Source of the DNA: Yoonia vestfoldensis DSM 16212
GTDB taxonomy: Bacteria; Pseudomonadota; Alphaproteobacteria; Rhodobacterales; Rhodobacteraceae
Length of the DNA stretch: 64,000 bases
Assembly: GCF_000382265.1 (NCBI RefSeq)
Contig: NZ_KB907974.1
Location: 186,001-250,000 of the forward strand
Direction of reading: 5' to 3'
Program-made: the position numbers and the translations under genes
Shown here: piece after piece, positions 44,332-52,980 of the stretch
How the letters are laid out: every line of letters starts with the position of its first letter
Position numbering within the stretch: the stretch's first letter is position 1
The notes under the pieces: generated by a model
Told to the model about the DNA's origin: nothing
The model's database searches: none
What the model saw: only the letters and a program-made list of their open reading frames with translations

Positions 44332-45708
44332 TCAAAGCCCGCGGATCTGGGGGTTGCGCCAGCTTTGCGCGGGTCCGATCATCAGGTCGTGGATCGCCCA
44401 GACCAGCGCATCGACACGGTCAGGCGAGCCTTTGCCCTGATAGCCCGCCTGCGTCATCTGGCACATCTGGTCCTCCAGATCGCCAAGGCCGCGCAGGTGC
44501 CGTACCCGCCCTTGTTCGTATAACGCCGCAACAGGTTCGGCGCGGGCCACCTTGCCGCGGCTGGCATGGACGGCACGGAACGGGACCAGCGGGTCGATCT
44601 GGCGGATCACGGCGGCGACCATGTCGCCGCCTTGGTTGACCTCGGCGACCAGCCTGTCGGCGCCGTGGCGTGCCACGGCGGCAATGGCGGCGCGTGCCCA
44701 GGCGTCGGGGCTGGCACCTTGGACACTCGCATCCTCGAGCACATAGGCGCGCCAGTCCTGCACGGGGCCGTCCATCACCACGCCCGCGACGATGATCCCG
44801 CAGGCATCCGATCCGGCATGGGCCGTCGTGGGCGGATCGACCGCGACGATGACCCGCGTCAGCGGTGGTGCTGCGGCCACCTGACAAGCGGCCAGCCTTC
44901 GCATCTCCCACAGCGCGCCATCCACACCGTCCAGCATCACGCCTTCCAGCTCTTGCCGCCCCAGCGCCGTGCCTGCATATTCCGCTGCCATTTCCGCCAG
45001 AAAGCTGTCGGCGAGGTTCGTACGATTGGCGCTGGTGGGGGCATGCGTGACGACCGTACTGGGCCGGTCGAGCAATTTGCGCAGCAGCGCCTGACGGCGC
45101 GGCGTGGTCGTCACGCAGACGCGCGGCTGATCCCCCAGCCGCAGCCCGAATTGCAACATGTCCCATGTCGCCGCCGCCTTGCGCCATTTGGCCAATTCAT
45201 CCACCCAGGCGGCATCGAACTGCGGGCCGCGCAAGGCCTCGGGTTCATGCGCGGAGAACAGCGTCGCCTGCGCGCCGTTGGGCCAGACCAGCATGTGCCG
45301 GCTGGCGATCCATTTGGGCCGCGCATCCGGTGGACAGACCGCCATGATCCCGCTGTCGCCGAACACCATCACCTCGCGTGCCTGATCAAAGGTCTCGCCG
45401 ATCAGCGCGATCCGGCGCGCTGCCCCCGCCACCATGCTGCGCACCCATTCGGCACCCGCGCGGGTCTTGCCCGCGCCGCGTCCCCCCAGGATCACCCATG
45501 TCCGCCAATCACCGGGCGGCGGCAGTTGATGCGGCATCGCCCAGAACGAAAACAGATAGGGCAGCGCCAGCAGTTCGGCCTCACTGAGGCTGTTCAGAAA
45601 CGCCATCTGCGCCAAGGCTGGCGCGGAGGCGATCAAGCCTGCGCCCAAGCTCGTCCCGGATGCTGTCGAGGTCGGCGATGTCGCCGGGGTTTGCGTTTTG
45701 GGCAGCAT
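44332..45708 (-). CDS. GTA gp2, terminase large subunit
   Basis: 458-residue DNA-packaging ATPase/nuclease. Walker A is GGRGAGKT at residues 75-82, Walker B is in FDAAWVDELAKW near 170, and the C-terminal nuclease starts at VIVAVDPPTT and includes VAEVNQGGDMV. I keep the ATG at 45708 because GAGGAGG is ideally spaced before it, although this makes a 128-base overlap with the small terminase frame. An inner ATG at 45606 (MAFLNSLSEAEL) is where homologues' conservation seems to begin. Confidence 0.94.
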   Translation of the reverse strand: MLPKTQTPATSPTSTASGTSLGAGLIASAPALAQMAFLNSLSEAELLALPYLFSFWAMPHQLPPPGDWRTWVILGGRGAGKTRAGAEWVRSMVAGAARRIALIGETFDQAREVMVFGDSGIMAVCPPDARPKWIASRHMLVWPNGAQATLFSAHEPEALRGPQFDAAWVDELAKWRKAAATWDMLQFGLRLGDQPRVCVTTTPRRQALLRKLLDRPSTVVTHAPTSANRTNLADSFLAEMAAEYAGTALGRQELEGVMLDGVDGALWEMRRLAACQVAAAPPLTRVIVAVDPPTTAHAGSDACGIIVAGVVMDGPVQDWRAYVLEDASVQGASPDAWARAAIAAVARHGADRLVAEVNQGGDMVAAVIRQIDPLVPFRAVHASRGKVARAEPVAALYEQGRVRHLRGLGDLEDQMCQMTQAGYQGKGSPDRVDALVWAIHDLMIGPAQSWRNPQIRGL

Positions 45709-45925
45709 TGAAAGCCTCCTCGGCGGTGAGCACCTTAAGATGCGCCGCGATCAGTTGATCCATACGGGTGATGATATTGCGGGGGGTATCGACGCTGAGG
45801 TCGTCCGTGATCCGCAGGCTGTAATCCAGCAAGGCGCGGATGCGGGCGAAAAGGGTGCTGATTTCGCTGACGCGCGCCTGTGCCGCAGCCAACGGGGTGG
45901 GGTCGGGGTCGTGCAGTTCAGTCAT
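45581..45925 (-). CDS. GTA gp1, small terminase-like subunit
   Basis: 114-residue, highly helical protein (ISTLFARIRALLDYSLRI; NIITRMDQLIAAHLKVLTAE) at the head of the GTA cluster, matching RcGTA gp1, which acts as a TerS without sequence-specific pac recognition. The ATG at 45925 is the best start; AGGT lies upstream. The frame overlaps the large terminase. The promoter region to its right holds a tandem repeat. Confidence 0.85.
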   Translation of the reverse strand: MTELHDPDPTPLAAAQARVSEISTLFARIRALLDYSLRITDDLSVDTPRNIITRMDQLIAAHLKVLTAEEAFNAAQNANPGDIADLDSIRDELGRRLDRLRASLGADGVSEQPQ

Positions 45926-45986
45926 GATAAGGTGACCTGTTGGGAGCCTTCCGCAGGTCGAGTGGGTGACAGCCACATCACACCAT

Positions 45987-46007
45987 CTAGCGCTGCGACC
46001 CTAGCGC
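45987..46007 (-). promoter_or_regulatory. Tandem CTAGCGC repeat upstream of the GTA cluster
   Basis: CTAGCGC occurs at 45987-45993 and 46001-46007, 14 bases apart centre to centre, 62-82 bases ahead of the gp1 start codon. In the reading direction it is GCGCTAG twice. It lies where a GTA activator such as GafA would bind; this is positional inference. Confidence 0.4.
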
Positions 46008-46025
46008 AAGCAGGCCCGAAATACA

Positions 46026-46060
46026 ACAAAGGGCCACCCGACCAGCGGGCGACCCTTTGT
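46026..46060 (-). terminator. Terminator after mltG
   Basis: ACAAAGGG and CCCTTTGT (8 bp) with an inner CCCG/CGGG pair. It separates the fab-mltG operon from the GTA promoter region on the same strand. Confidence 0.75.
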
Positions 46061-46084
46061 CCGTTTCTTCATCTGTTCAGCGCA

Positions 46085-47242
46085 TCATTGGTTGGCTTCG
46101 CGTTCCGCCTCTATCCGCCGCCAGACCGCGACCGCCCTGTTGTGATCATCCAGATTGGTCGTGAATGTATGTCCGCCTGTTCCATTGGCCACGAAAAAGA
46201 TATAATCCGTCTCGTCGGGGTTCACCGCCGCCTCGATACTGGCAAGGCCGGGGTTCGCGATGGGCGTCGGGGGCAGTCCGGTGATCACATAGGTGTTCCA
46301 CGGATTGTCGTCGCGCAATTCGCTTTGCCGGATGCCACGGCCCAGCACGCCTTCGCCGCGCGTCACGCCGTAGATCACGGTGGGGTCGGTCTGTAACCGC
46401 ATCCCCTGCCGCAAGCGGTTGACGAAGACGCTCGACACCTGCCGGCGTTCGTCGATTTCGCTGGTTTCCTTTTCGATGATGCTGGCAAGAACCAGCATCT
46501 CTTCGGGGGTCTCGAGCGGCAGTCCGTCCTGACGATTGGCCCATGCATTGGCGATGATGTCATTCTGCCGGGCCGTCATCTGCGCAAGGATCGTGGACAC
46601 AGGCGTGCCGGGGGTGAATTCGTAGCTGGCGGGCGCAAGCGATCCTTCGGGCGGAGTTTCGGTCACATCTGCCTCGAGCGCGCTGATCCCGCGCATCGCG
46701 TTCAGCACTTGCCAGCTGGTGACGCCTTCGGCCAGAACGACGCGGTAGCGCGTGTCGCCCTGCGCGCGCACCTCTGCATAGGCGGGGGGGGCTTGTTCTG
46801 TCAGGGGATCAAAGCTTGCGCGTTCCGCAAAACGGTTGGTCGCGGGTTCAAGCTCGCGCACCACGCCCTGCACCTGGTTCACACCAATCCGGTAGATGAC
46901 CTCGGTGCCGCAGGTGTTAGCACCGCCGCGCGTCACGATCTCCATGATCTGTTCCATCGACGCGGCCTCTGGCACCAGAAAGCTGCCGGCCTTCAACAGG
47001 CCCGACTTGTCGCTGTAATCCGCACCGATGCGCAGGATCGTGCCGTTGCTCACAGCCCCTTGCGCGACCAGCCCATCGGTGACCGAAGACATCGACGCGC
47101 CGCTTGGCACCTGAAAACAGATCGCCTGCGCGAGGGGACCGGGATCACGGTATTGTTTCGTCCCCCAGCCGATGGCCCCCGCCAACAGGAACAGGGCGAC
47201 CGTGAAGAAGGTCAGGAAATTCGCCGCGATATGCCGCCACAT
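46085..47242 (-). CDS. mltG: Endolytic murein transglycosylase MltG
   Basis: 385-residue YceG-family enzyme that cuts nascent glycan strands and helps set their length. One N-terminal helix (about residues 7-26), then the periplasmic domain with the catalytic Glu in LVLASIIEKETS, followed by LRQGMRLQTDPTVIYGV and NPWNTYVITGLPPTPIANPG (20 residues quoted at most). The start overlaps the fabF stop by one base (TGATG), so the two are translated together. Confidence 0.95.
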   Translation of the reverse strand: MWRHIAANFLTFFTVALFLLAGAIGWGTKQYRDPGPLAQAICFQVPSGASMSSVTDGLVAQGAVSNGTILRIGADYSDKSGLLKAGSFLVPEAASMEQIMEIVTRGGANTCGTEVIYRIGVNQVQGVVRELEPATNRFAERASFDPLTEQAPPAYAEVRAQGDTRYRVVLAEGVTSWQVLNAMRGISALEADVTETPPEGSLAPASYEFTPGTPVSTILAQMTARQNDIIANAWANRQDGLPLETPEEMLVLASIIEKETSEIDERRQVSSVFVNRLRQGMRLQTDPTVIYGVTRGEGVLGRGIRQSELRDDNPWNTYVITGLPPTPIANPGLASIEAAVNPDETDYIFFVANGTGGHTFTTNLDDHNRAVAVWRRIEAEREANQ

Positions 47243-48504
47243 CAGGCGATTTTCCCAAAGATCACGCTGGCATTCGTGCCCCCGAAACCAAAGGAATTGG
47301 ACAGGGCAATGTCGATCCGGCGTTCGCGCTTGGCATTGGCGCACAGGTCCACGACGGTCTCGACATCGGGGTTGTCAAGGTTGATCGTCGGCGGTGCCAC
47401 CTGATCGCGGATGGCGAGGATGGAAAACACAGCCTCGATCGCGCCCGCAGCGCCCAAAAGATGCCCCGTCGCCGATTTGGTCGACGACATGGTCAGTTTC
47501 GCCGCAGCCTCCGGCCCGACAAGGCGCTCAACAGCGCCCAGTTCGATCGTGTCGGCCATGGTCGATGTGCCATGCGCGTTGACATAATCAATCTGCGCAG
47601 GGTCGATGCCTGCATTGCGGCAGGCAGCCCGCATCGCGCGTTCAGCGCCTTCGTGGTCGGGTGGCGGGGCTGTGATGTGGTGCGCGTCGCCCGACAGGCC
47701 GTAGCCCAGCACCTCGGCATAGATCTTGGCACCGCGCGCCTTGGCGTGTTCATATTCTTCCAGCACAACGATGCCCGCACCCTCGCCCATGACGAAGCCG
47801 TCACGGTCGCGGTCCCATGGGCGGCTGGCCTTGGTCGGATCATCGTTATGGGCGGTCGACAGCGCCTTGCAGGCGTTGAAACCGGCGATGCCCAGTTCAC
47901 AGATCGCGGCCTCGGCCCCGCCTGCGATCATCACATCGGCATCCCCGAACATGATCAGGCGCGAGGCATCGCCAATGGCATGCGCGCCCGTCGAACAGGC
48001 GGTCACAGGCGCGTGGTTCGGGCCACGGAACCCGTAACGGATCGACACCTGCCCCGAAATCAGGTTGATCAGCGCGCCCGGCACAAAGAAAGGCGACACG
48101 CGGCGCGGGCCTTTTTCGGCCATCATCACGGCCGTATCGGCGATGGAATTCAGCCCCCCGATCCCCGACCCGATCATGACGCCGGTGCGTTCCTGATCCG
48201 CACGCTCGGTCGGCTGCCAGCCTGAATCCTCGATTGCCTGCTGGGCGGCGGCCATGCCGAACAGGATAAAGGTGTCAACCTTGCGCTGTTCCTTGGGCTC
48301 CATATAGGCATCGGCGTTAAACGTCCCGTCGGTGCCATCGCCCAAAGGCACTTCGCAGGCATATTGGGTGGTCAGGCGACTGGGATCGAACCCCGTGATC
48401 TTGCCCGCGCCGGATTGTCCGGCCAGCAGGCGTTCCCACGTTTTTTCAACCCCGTCAGCCAGCGGCGTCACCAGCCCCAGCCCAGTTACAACGACACGAC
48501 GCAT
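47242..48504 (-). CDS. fabF: Beta-ketoacyl-ACP synthase II
   Basis: 420-residue condensing enzyme for fatty-acid elongation. The nucleophilic Cys is in TACSTGAHAIGDA, the two His in VNAHGTSTMADTIE and SATGHLLGAAGA; the C-terminal FGFGGTNASVIF is typical. It is co-directional with acpP, fabG and fabD (fabD-fabG-acpP-fabF-mltG), with an acpP terminator between acpP and fabF, so it may have its own promoter. Confidence 0.97.
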   Translation of the reverse strand: MRRVVVTGLGLVTPLADGVEKTWERLLAGQSGAGKITGFDPSRLTTQYACEVPLGDGTDGTFNADAYMEPKEQRKVDTFILFGMAAAQQAIEDSGWQPTERADQERTGVMIGSGIGGLNSIADTAVMMAEKGPRRVSPFFVPGALINLISGQVSIRYGFRGPNHAPVTACSTGAHAIGDASRLIMFGDADVMIAGGAEAAICELGIAGFNACKALSTAHNDDPTKASRPWDRDRDGFVMGEGAGIVVLEEYEHAKARGAKIYAEVLGYGLSGDAHHITAPPPDHEGAERAMRAACRNAGIDPAQIDYVNAHGTSTMADTIELGAVERLVGPEAAAKLTMSSTKSATGHLLGAAGAIEAVFSILAIRDQVAPPTINLDNPDVETVVDLCANAKRERRIDIALSNSFGFGGTNASVIFGKIA

Positions 48505-48608
48505 TTGATGCCCTCACCTCTTGGTGTGTTTTCGACTTGATACCCCAGCCCGCCCGCATGGGGCAAGGGCGGGGTTCGGCGCTTTGGCGCAAACCCGCAC
48601 GCCAAAGC

Positions 48609-48632
48609 AAAACGGCGCCCCGAAGGACGCCG
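48609..48632 (-). terminator. Terminator after acpP
   Basis: CGGCG/CGCCG stem with an inner CC/GG pair and CGAA loop; on the minus strand it is followed by TTTTGCTTT. Confidence 0.75.
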
Positions 48633-48656
48633 CCCGCAACCCCGCAGGGTTGAAAC

Positions 48657-48890
48657 TTATTGCGCGCTGGAAATGAATTTCACGGCGTCGCCAAAGGTCT
48701 GGATGGTTTCGGCGGCATCATCGGGGATCTCGATCCCGAATTCCTCTTCGAAAGCCATGACCAATTCGACGGTGTCAAGGCTGTCGGCACCCAGATCATC
48801 GATGAAGGACGCAGTCTCCGTCACTTTGTCTTCTTCAACACCAAGATGCTCTACAACGATCTTGCGTACGCGGTCTGCGACATCGCTCAT
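48657..48890 (-). CDS. acpP: Acyl carrier protein
   Basis: 77-residue, strongly acidic helical protein that carries acyl chains. The phosphopantetheine site is Ser in [18 protein letters not shown] (near residue 37). Length and sequence are typical. It lies between fabG and fabF with its own terminator, which fits the high expression usual for this gene. Confidence 0.98.
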   Translation of the reverse strand: MSDVADRVRKIVVEHLGVEEDKVTETASFIDDLGADSLDTVELVMAFEEEFGIEIPDDAAETIQTFGDAVKFISSAQ

Positions 48891-49037
48891 GTCAATTCCT
48901 CATGTCTTTCTGGGCAAGCGCCCGTTTTCAGATTCCCTTGCGGGATGTAGCAAAGCGGGAGTTCACCGCATATTCAAGCTGCGAGGCTAATAGCAGAGAA
49001 TTCCGCCTTGGCAAACGGATTCCCCGCCAAGCCCGCT

Positions 49038-49775
49038 CTACAGCATGGCCATCCCGCCGTTCACATGCAAGGTGCTGCCGGTGACATAGGCGGCCTCATT
49101 ACTGGCCAGATACAAAACCGCCGCAGCGATCTCTTCGGCCTCACCCATGCGGCCTGCGGGCACCTGTGTCAGGATCGCGGATTTCTGGTCGTCCGTCAGC
49201 TTGTCGGTCATGGCGGTGGTGATGAACCCGGGTGCCACGCAATTGACGGTGATCCCACGGCTTGCGACCTCATAGGCGATGGATTTCGACATGCCGACCA
49301 TCCCCGCCTTGGAGGCTGCATAATTCGCCTGCCCCGGGTTACCGGTGGCCCCCACCACCGAGGAGATATTCACGATCCGCCCCCAGCGCGCCTTCATCAT
49401 CCCACGGATGACACCTTTGCACAGGCGCATGGTGGATGTGAGGTTCACCTCCAGCACCGAGGACCATTCGTCATCCGACATCCGCATGAACAGGTTGTCG
49501 CGCGTGATGCCCGCGTTGTTCACCAGAATATCGACGGACCCCATCAGCTCGGCCGCCTGTTTGGGCAGCGCGTTGACGGCTTCGGCATCCGACAGGTTGC
49601 AGGGCAGCACATGCGCGCGATCGCCCAAGAACGCGGCAAGCGCCTCCAGCGGTTCGACCCGCGTGCCGGACAGGGCGACGGTCGCGCCCGCATCGTACAG
49701 CGCCTTCGCGATAGCCCCACCAATACCACCGGACGCACCTGTAATCAGCGCATTTTTTCCATTCAAATCAAACAT
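49038..49775 (-). CDS. fabG: 3-oxoacyl-ACP reductase
   Basis: 245-residue short-chain dehydrogenase that reduces beta-ketoacyl-ACP with NADPH. The Rossmann glycine motif ALITGASGGIGGAIAKAL is at residues 9-26; the catalytic Ser is in NISSVVGATGNPG and Tyr/Lys in YAASKAGMVG. AAGGA precedes the ATG at 49775; the open frame further upstream overlaps fabD and is not coding. It follows fabD by 10 bases. Confidence 0.97.
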   Translation of the reverse strand: MFDLNGKNALITGASGGIGGAIAKALYDAGATVALSGTRVEPLEALAAFLGDRAHVLPCNLSDAEAVNALPKQAAELMGSVDILVNNAGITRDNLFMRMSDDEWSSVLEVNLTSTMRLCKGVIRGMMKARWGRIVNISSVVGATGNPGQANYAASKAGMVGMSKSIAYEVASRGITVNCVAPGFITTAMTDKLTDDQKSAILTQVPAGRMGEAEEIAAAVLYLASNEAAYVTGSTLHVNGGMAML

Positions 49776-49785
49776 CTGCTTTCCT

Positions 49786-50724
49786 TTATTCATGCAACGC
49801 GGCAGCCATGGCCACCACATCTTCGGGCGAGCCGACAGCCGTGGCCGCCAGATCGCGGTTGATCCGCTTGACCATACCGGACAGCGCCTTGCCTGCCCCG
49901 ATCTCGTAGACATCCGTCACACCCTGTGCCGCCATGAAGGCCACACTTTCGCGCCAGCGCACCGATCCGGTAACCTGTGCGACCAGCAATTTGCGAATCT
50001 CGGCAGGGTCGCTGACCACATCGGCCAGCACATTGGCGACCAGCCCCACGACAGGCGGGTTGATCGTGACAGCATCAAGCGCCTCGGCCATCACGTCCGC
50101 CGCAGGGGCCATCAGGCTGCAATGAAAGGGTGCGCTGACCGGCAGCAGGATCGCGCGTTTGGCACCCTTGGCCTTGGCGATATCAAGCGCGCGTTCCACG
50201 GCAGCCTTGTGGCCCGACACGACCACCTGCCCCGGATCATTGTCATTGGCGGCCTCGCAGACCTCGCCTTGGGCTGCCTCCTCGGCCACCGCGCGGGCTT
50301 GGTCGAAATCCAGCCCCAAGAGCGCCGCCATAGCCCCCAGCCCTACCGGCACGGCCTCTTGCATGGCGCGGCCACGGATCCGCAACAGCCGCGCGGTATC
50401 GGCGACGCTCAAGGCACGCGCCGCGGCCAGCGCGGAGTATTCGCCAAGGCTGTGACCCGCCACGAAACTGGCCGCCGTGACGTCCACGCCTTCGGCCTCC
50501 AGCGCGCGGATCGCGGCCAGCGACGTGGCCATCAGCGCAGGTTGCGCGTTCTGCGTCAGGGTCAGCGTGTCGATGTCGCCCTCCCAGATCAGCGCGGACA
50601 GTTTTTCGCCCAAGGCGTCATCGACCTCGTCGAACACGGCCTTTGCCGCCGGATAGGCTGCGGCCAAAGCCTGCCCCATCCCGATTGTCTGCGCCCCTTG
50701 GCCGGGAAAAACGAATGCCCGCAT
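49786..50724 (-). CDS. fabD: Malonyl-CoA:ACP transacylase
   Basis: 312-residue enzyme that loads malonyl onto ACP. FVFPGQGAQTIGMG at the start, the active Ser in GHSLGEYSAL near residue 92 and the catalytic His in SAPFHCSLM near 200 are present. CAGGAG precedes the ATG at 50724. First gene of the fab cluster and divergent from the cytochrome b561 gene. Confidence 0.96.
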   Translation of the reverse strand: MRAFVFPGQGAQTIGMGQALAAAYPAAKAVFDEVDDALGEKLSALIWEGDIDTLTLTQNAQPALMATSLAAIRALEAEGVDVTAASFVAGHSLGEYSALAAARALSVADTARLLRIRGRAMQEAVPVGLGAMAALLGLDFDQARAVAEEAAQGEVCEAANDNDPGQVVVSGHKAAVERALDIAKAKGAKRAILLPVSAPFHCSLMAPAADVMAEALDAVTINPPVVGLVANVLADVVSDPAEIRKLLVAQVTGSVRWRESVAFMAAQGVTDVYEIGAGKALSGMVKRINRDLAATAVGSPEDVVAMAAALHE

Positions 50725-50891
50725 CTGGCCTTGCTCCTGTCTGGTGTCGGTTCTGGCGGGTTTACCCTGCGCAACCGGACACGGCAAGCAAAGTGGCGGA
50801 CGCGCAGATTTGCACATTGTCTCTGCACTGCAGCGCCTATGCGGGGCGCGGGGGCGATGCTATCTGCGATCCATTGCAGAAAGGGGTCCAA

Positions 50892-52079
50892 ATGTCCGCA
50901 TCGAACACCGCCCAAAGCTATGGCACCGTCACCAAGACCTTTCACTGGCTGACCGCCCTGCTGATCATCGTCATCGCGCCTCTGGGCGTGATCGCGAACT
51001 GGCTGCCCTATGAGACCGATGCGGAACTCGCGCTGAAGGCACAGCTTTTCTCGGTGCATAAAACGCTGGGCGTGATCGTCTTTGCCGTCGCACTGGCGCG
51101 GATTCTCTGGGCGCTGACCCAGCCCAAGCCCGGCGAACTCAATGCCCACAAAAAGGCGCTGTCGACGGTTGCCGCAGTCGTTCACTGGACGCTCTACATC
51201 AGCCTTGTCGCCGTACCGCTGACGGGCTGGGTGCATCACGCCGCGACCAGCGGTTTCGCGCCAATCTGGCTGCCGATCGGGCAAGGCCTGCCTTTTGTGC
51301 CGGTGTCCGAAACTGTCGCGGAAACCGCTGCGGCCCTGCACTGGCTGTTCAGCAAGATTATGATCGCCTCGATCCTGCTGCATATCGCAGGCGCGCTGAA
51401 GCATCATGTCATCGACAAGGACGCCACCCTGCGCCGGATGTGGTTCGGCAAGGCCGACGCCCCTGCAACACCCCCGCACAAAGGCAGCCTTGCCGCGCCT
51501 TTTGGGGCCGTGATCGTCTTTGCACTGGCCACGGGTGGTGCCGCGGCGGCGGGCCTGTTCCGCGCGCATGAAATCGTCCCGACCGAAGCCCTGGCCGCCG
51601 TCGCCTCCGAATGGACCGTCACAGAAGGGCAGATCGGCATCAGTGTCACCCAACTCGGCAGCCCTGTTGCCGGCAGCTTTGCAGACTGGACCGCCGCGAT
51701 CAGTTTCGACCCCGACGCGACAGGCGAGGCGGGCACGGTCACAACGACCATTTCCATTACCTCGCTGACACTGGGATCGGTGACATCGCAGGCGATGGGG
51801 GCGGATTTCTTTGACAGCGCGACCCACCCCACCGCGACCTTCACGGGTGTGATTCTCGCTGACGCAGGCAGCTACACCGCCGACGGCACCCTGACGATCA
51901 AAGGCGCCACCGTGCCGGTCAGCTTCCCCTTCGATCTGACGCTCGAAGACGATACCGCCAGGATGTCAGGCGCCCTGACGCTGGACCGGCGCGATTTCGG
52001 GGTCGGCGCGTCGATGGCCGATGAAAGCAGCCTCGGCTTTGCGGTGGATGTCACACTGGCGGTGACCGCGACACGGTAG
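50892..52079 (+). CDS. Cytochrome b561 fused to a YceI domain
   Basis: 395-residue two-domain protein. Residues 1-180 are a four-helix di-haem cytochrome b561 (His ligands in KTFHWLTA, FSVHKTLG, VVHWTLY, and ILLHIAGALKHH), with a further helix (FGAVIVFALATGGAAAAGLF) leading to the periplasm. Residues 215-395 are a YceI lipocalin-like domain that binds isoprenoid or amide ligands (SEWTVTEGQIGI, TLDRRDFGVG). YceI and b561 genes are often adjacent; here they are one polypeptide, suggesting quinone-like electron transfer, by inference. Start at 50892 after AAAGGGG. Confidence 0.9.
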   Translation: MSASNTAQSYGTVTKTFHWLTALLIIVIAPLGVIANWLPYETDAELALKAQLFSVHKTLGVIVFAVALARILWALTQPKPGELNAHKKALSTVAAVVHWTLYISLVAVPLTGWVHHAATSGFAPIWLPIGQGLPFVPVSETVAETAAALHWLFSKIMIASILLHIAGALKHHVIDKDATLRRMWFGKADAPATPPHKGSLAAPFGAVIVFALATGGAAAAGLFRAHEIVPTEALAAVASEWTVTEGQIGISVTQLGSPVAGSFADWTAAISFDPDATGEAGTVTTTISITSLTLGSVTSQAMGADFFDSATHPTATFTGVILADAGSYTADGTLTIKGATVPVSFPFDLTLEDDTARMSGALTLDRRDFGVGASMADESSLGFAVDVTLAVTATR

Positions 52080-52214
52080 GGCGGGGTTTTCAGCAACTTT
52101 AGACTTGGACTTCGCCAAAACGCCCGATGAATGAGACGGTAGCACCCGCAAACGGTCATGATAGGTGCACTACAGGCGAGCCACAATGATGCCTCATAGT
52201 ATTGCCAACCTGCG

Positions 52215-52895
52215 GTGCATAAGCGGGAGGACGACACCATCGCAAAGATACTTGTCCCGACAACTGGCGCGCAAGATTGGCAGCGGTTCCTAGCCGAACC
52301 TGAAAGGCAGTGGAAGCGCGGATACTCTGCGATGGCAGCGGCGCTTTCATGGGAAGCAGCAGACGGCCTGCCTGAAGAGATCGCAAATCTGCTAGGCGGG
52401 TCCCCAGAGCTATTGCTGGCGATCCCAGAGCACAAAGTTGCCTTGCCTGGAGGCAGACGCGAATCCCAGTGCGATGTGTTTGCCTTGGCGAGAATTAATT
52501 ACGAAACGGTCGCAATGGCAGTTGAGGCAAAGGTCAATGAACCCTTTGGTCCGACAGTCGGGGAATGGATGGCCAATGCCAGTGCAGGCAAAATTCAGCG
52601 GATGCAGTTCATTTGCGCCTTGCTGGGCCTGAGCTCGCCCCCACCCCATGACCTGCGCTACCAGCTTTTTCACAGGACAGCAGCAGCGGTTATTGAGGCA
52701 AAGCGGTTCAAGACCGATCAGGCCGCCATGATCGTACAATCATTCTCTCCCGTGCATCGGTGGTTCGCTGACTTTCAAGACTTTGTGGCTGTGTTTGGTC
52801 TTGAAGCGCAGCCCGATCAGGCTGTGACGTGTCGATTGCCGACGGGAATGCCGTTGATCTTCGGGTGGGCGGTCGGCGCGCAGGAATTCGTCTGA
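52215..52895 (+). CDS. Accessory protein with PD-(D/E)XK-like motif (possible DUF6946)
   Basis: Up to 226-residue soluble protein. The stretch SQCDVFALA, then AVEAKVNEPFG 14 residues on, has the Asp...Glu-x-Lys spacing of the PD-(D/E)XK nuclease fold; later YQLFHRTAAAVIEA and AMIVQSFS are conserved-looking. I recall such proteins as DUF6946. The GTG at 52215 lacks a Shine-Dalgarno; a strong GGGAGG (52225-52230) is instead followed 8 bases later by an ATC codon (52239) where MAKILVP would be natural. Base composition is more AT-rich than its neighbours. Function unknown. Confidence 0.6.
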   Translation: MHKREDDTIAKILVPTTGAQDWQRFLAEPERQWKRGYSAMAAALSWEAADGLPEEIANLLGGSPELLLAIPEHKVALPGGRRESQCDVFALARINYETVAMAVEAKVNEPFGPTVGEWMANASAGKIQRMQFICALLGLSSPPPHDLRYQLFHRTAAAVIEAKRFKTDQAAMIVQSFSPVHRWFADFQDFVAVFGLEAQPDQAVTCRLPTGMPLIFGWAVGAQEFV

Positions 52896-52927
52896 ACGGA
52901 AACCAAATCAAGGAATACCCCAACAAA

Positions 52928-52959
52928 AAAGCCGCACCGGATTGCTCCGGCGCGGCTTT
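52928..52959. terminator. Bidirectional terminator before yceI
   Basis: AAAGCCGC and GCGGCTTT with an inner CCGG/CCGG pair, between convergent genes, with A and T flanks. Confidence 0.85.
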
Positions 52960-52980
52960 ATCTATCGCATTAGGCAGAGC

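Noticed and set aside
31728-45925. Interpretation of the GTA genes as an active prophage
   Set aside because: There is no integrase, repressor, replication or lysis gene and no attachment repeat; gene order is that of RcGTA and the flanks are core genes.
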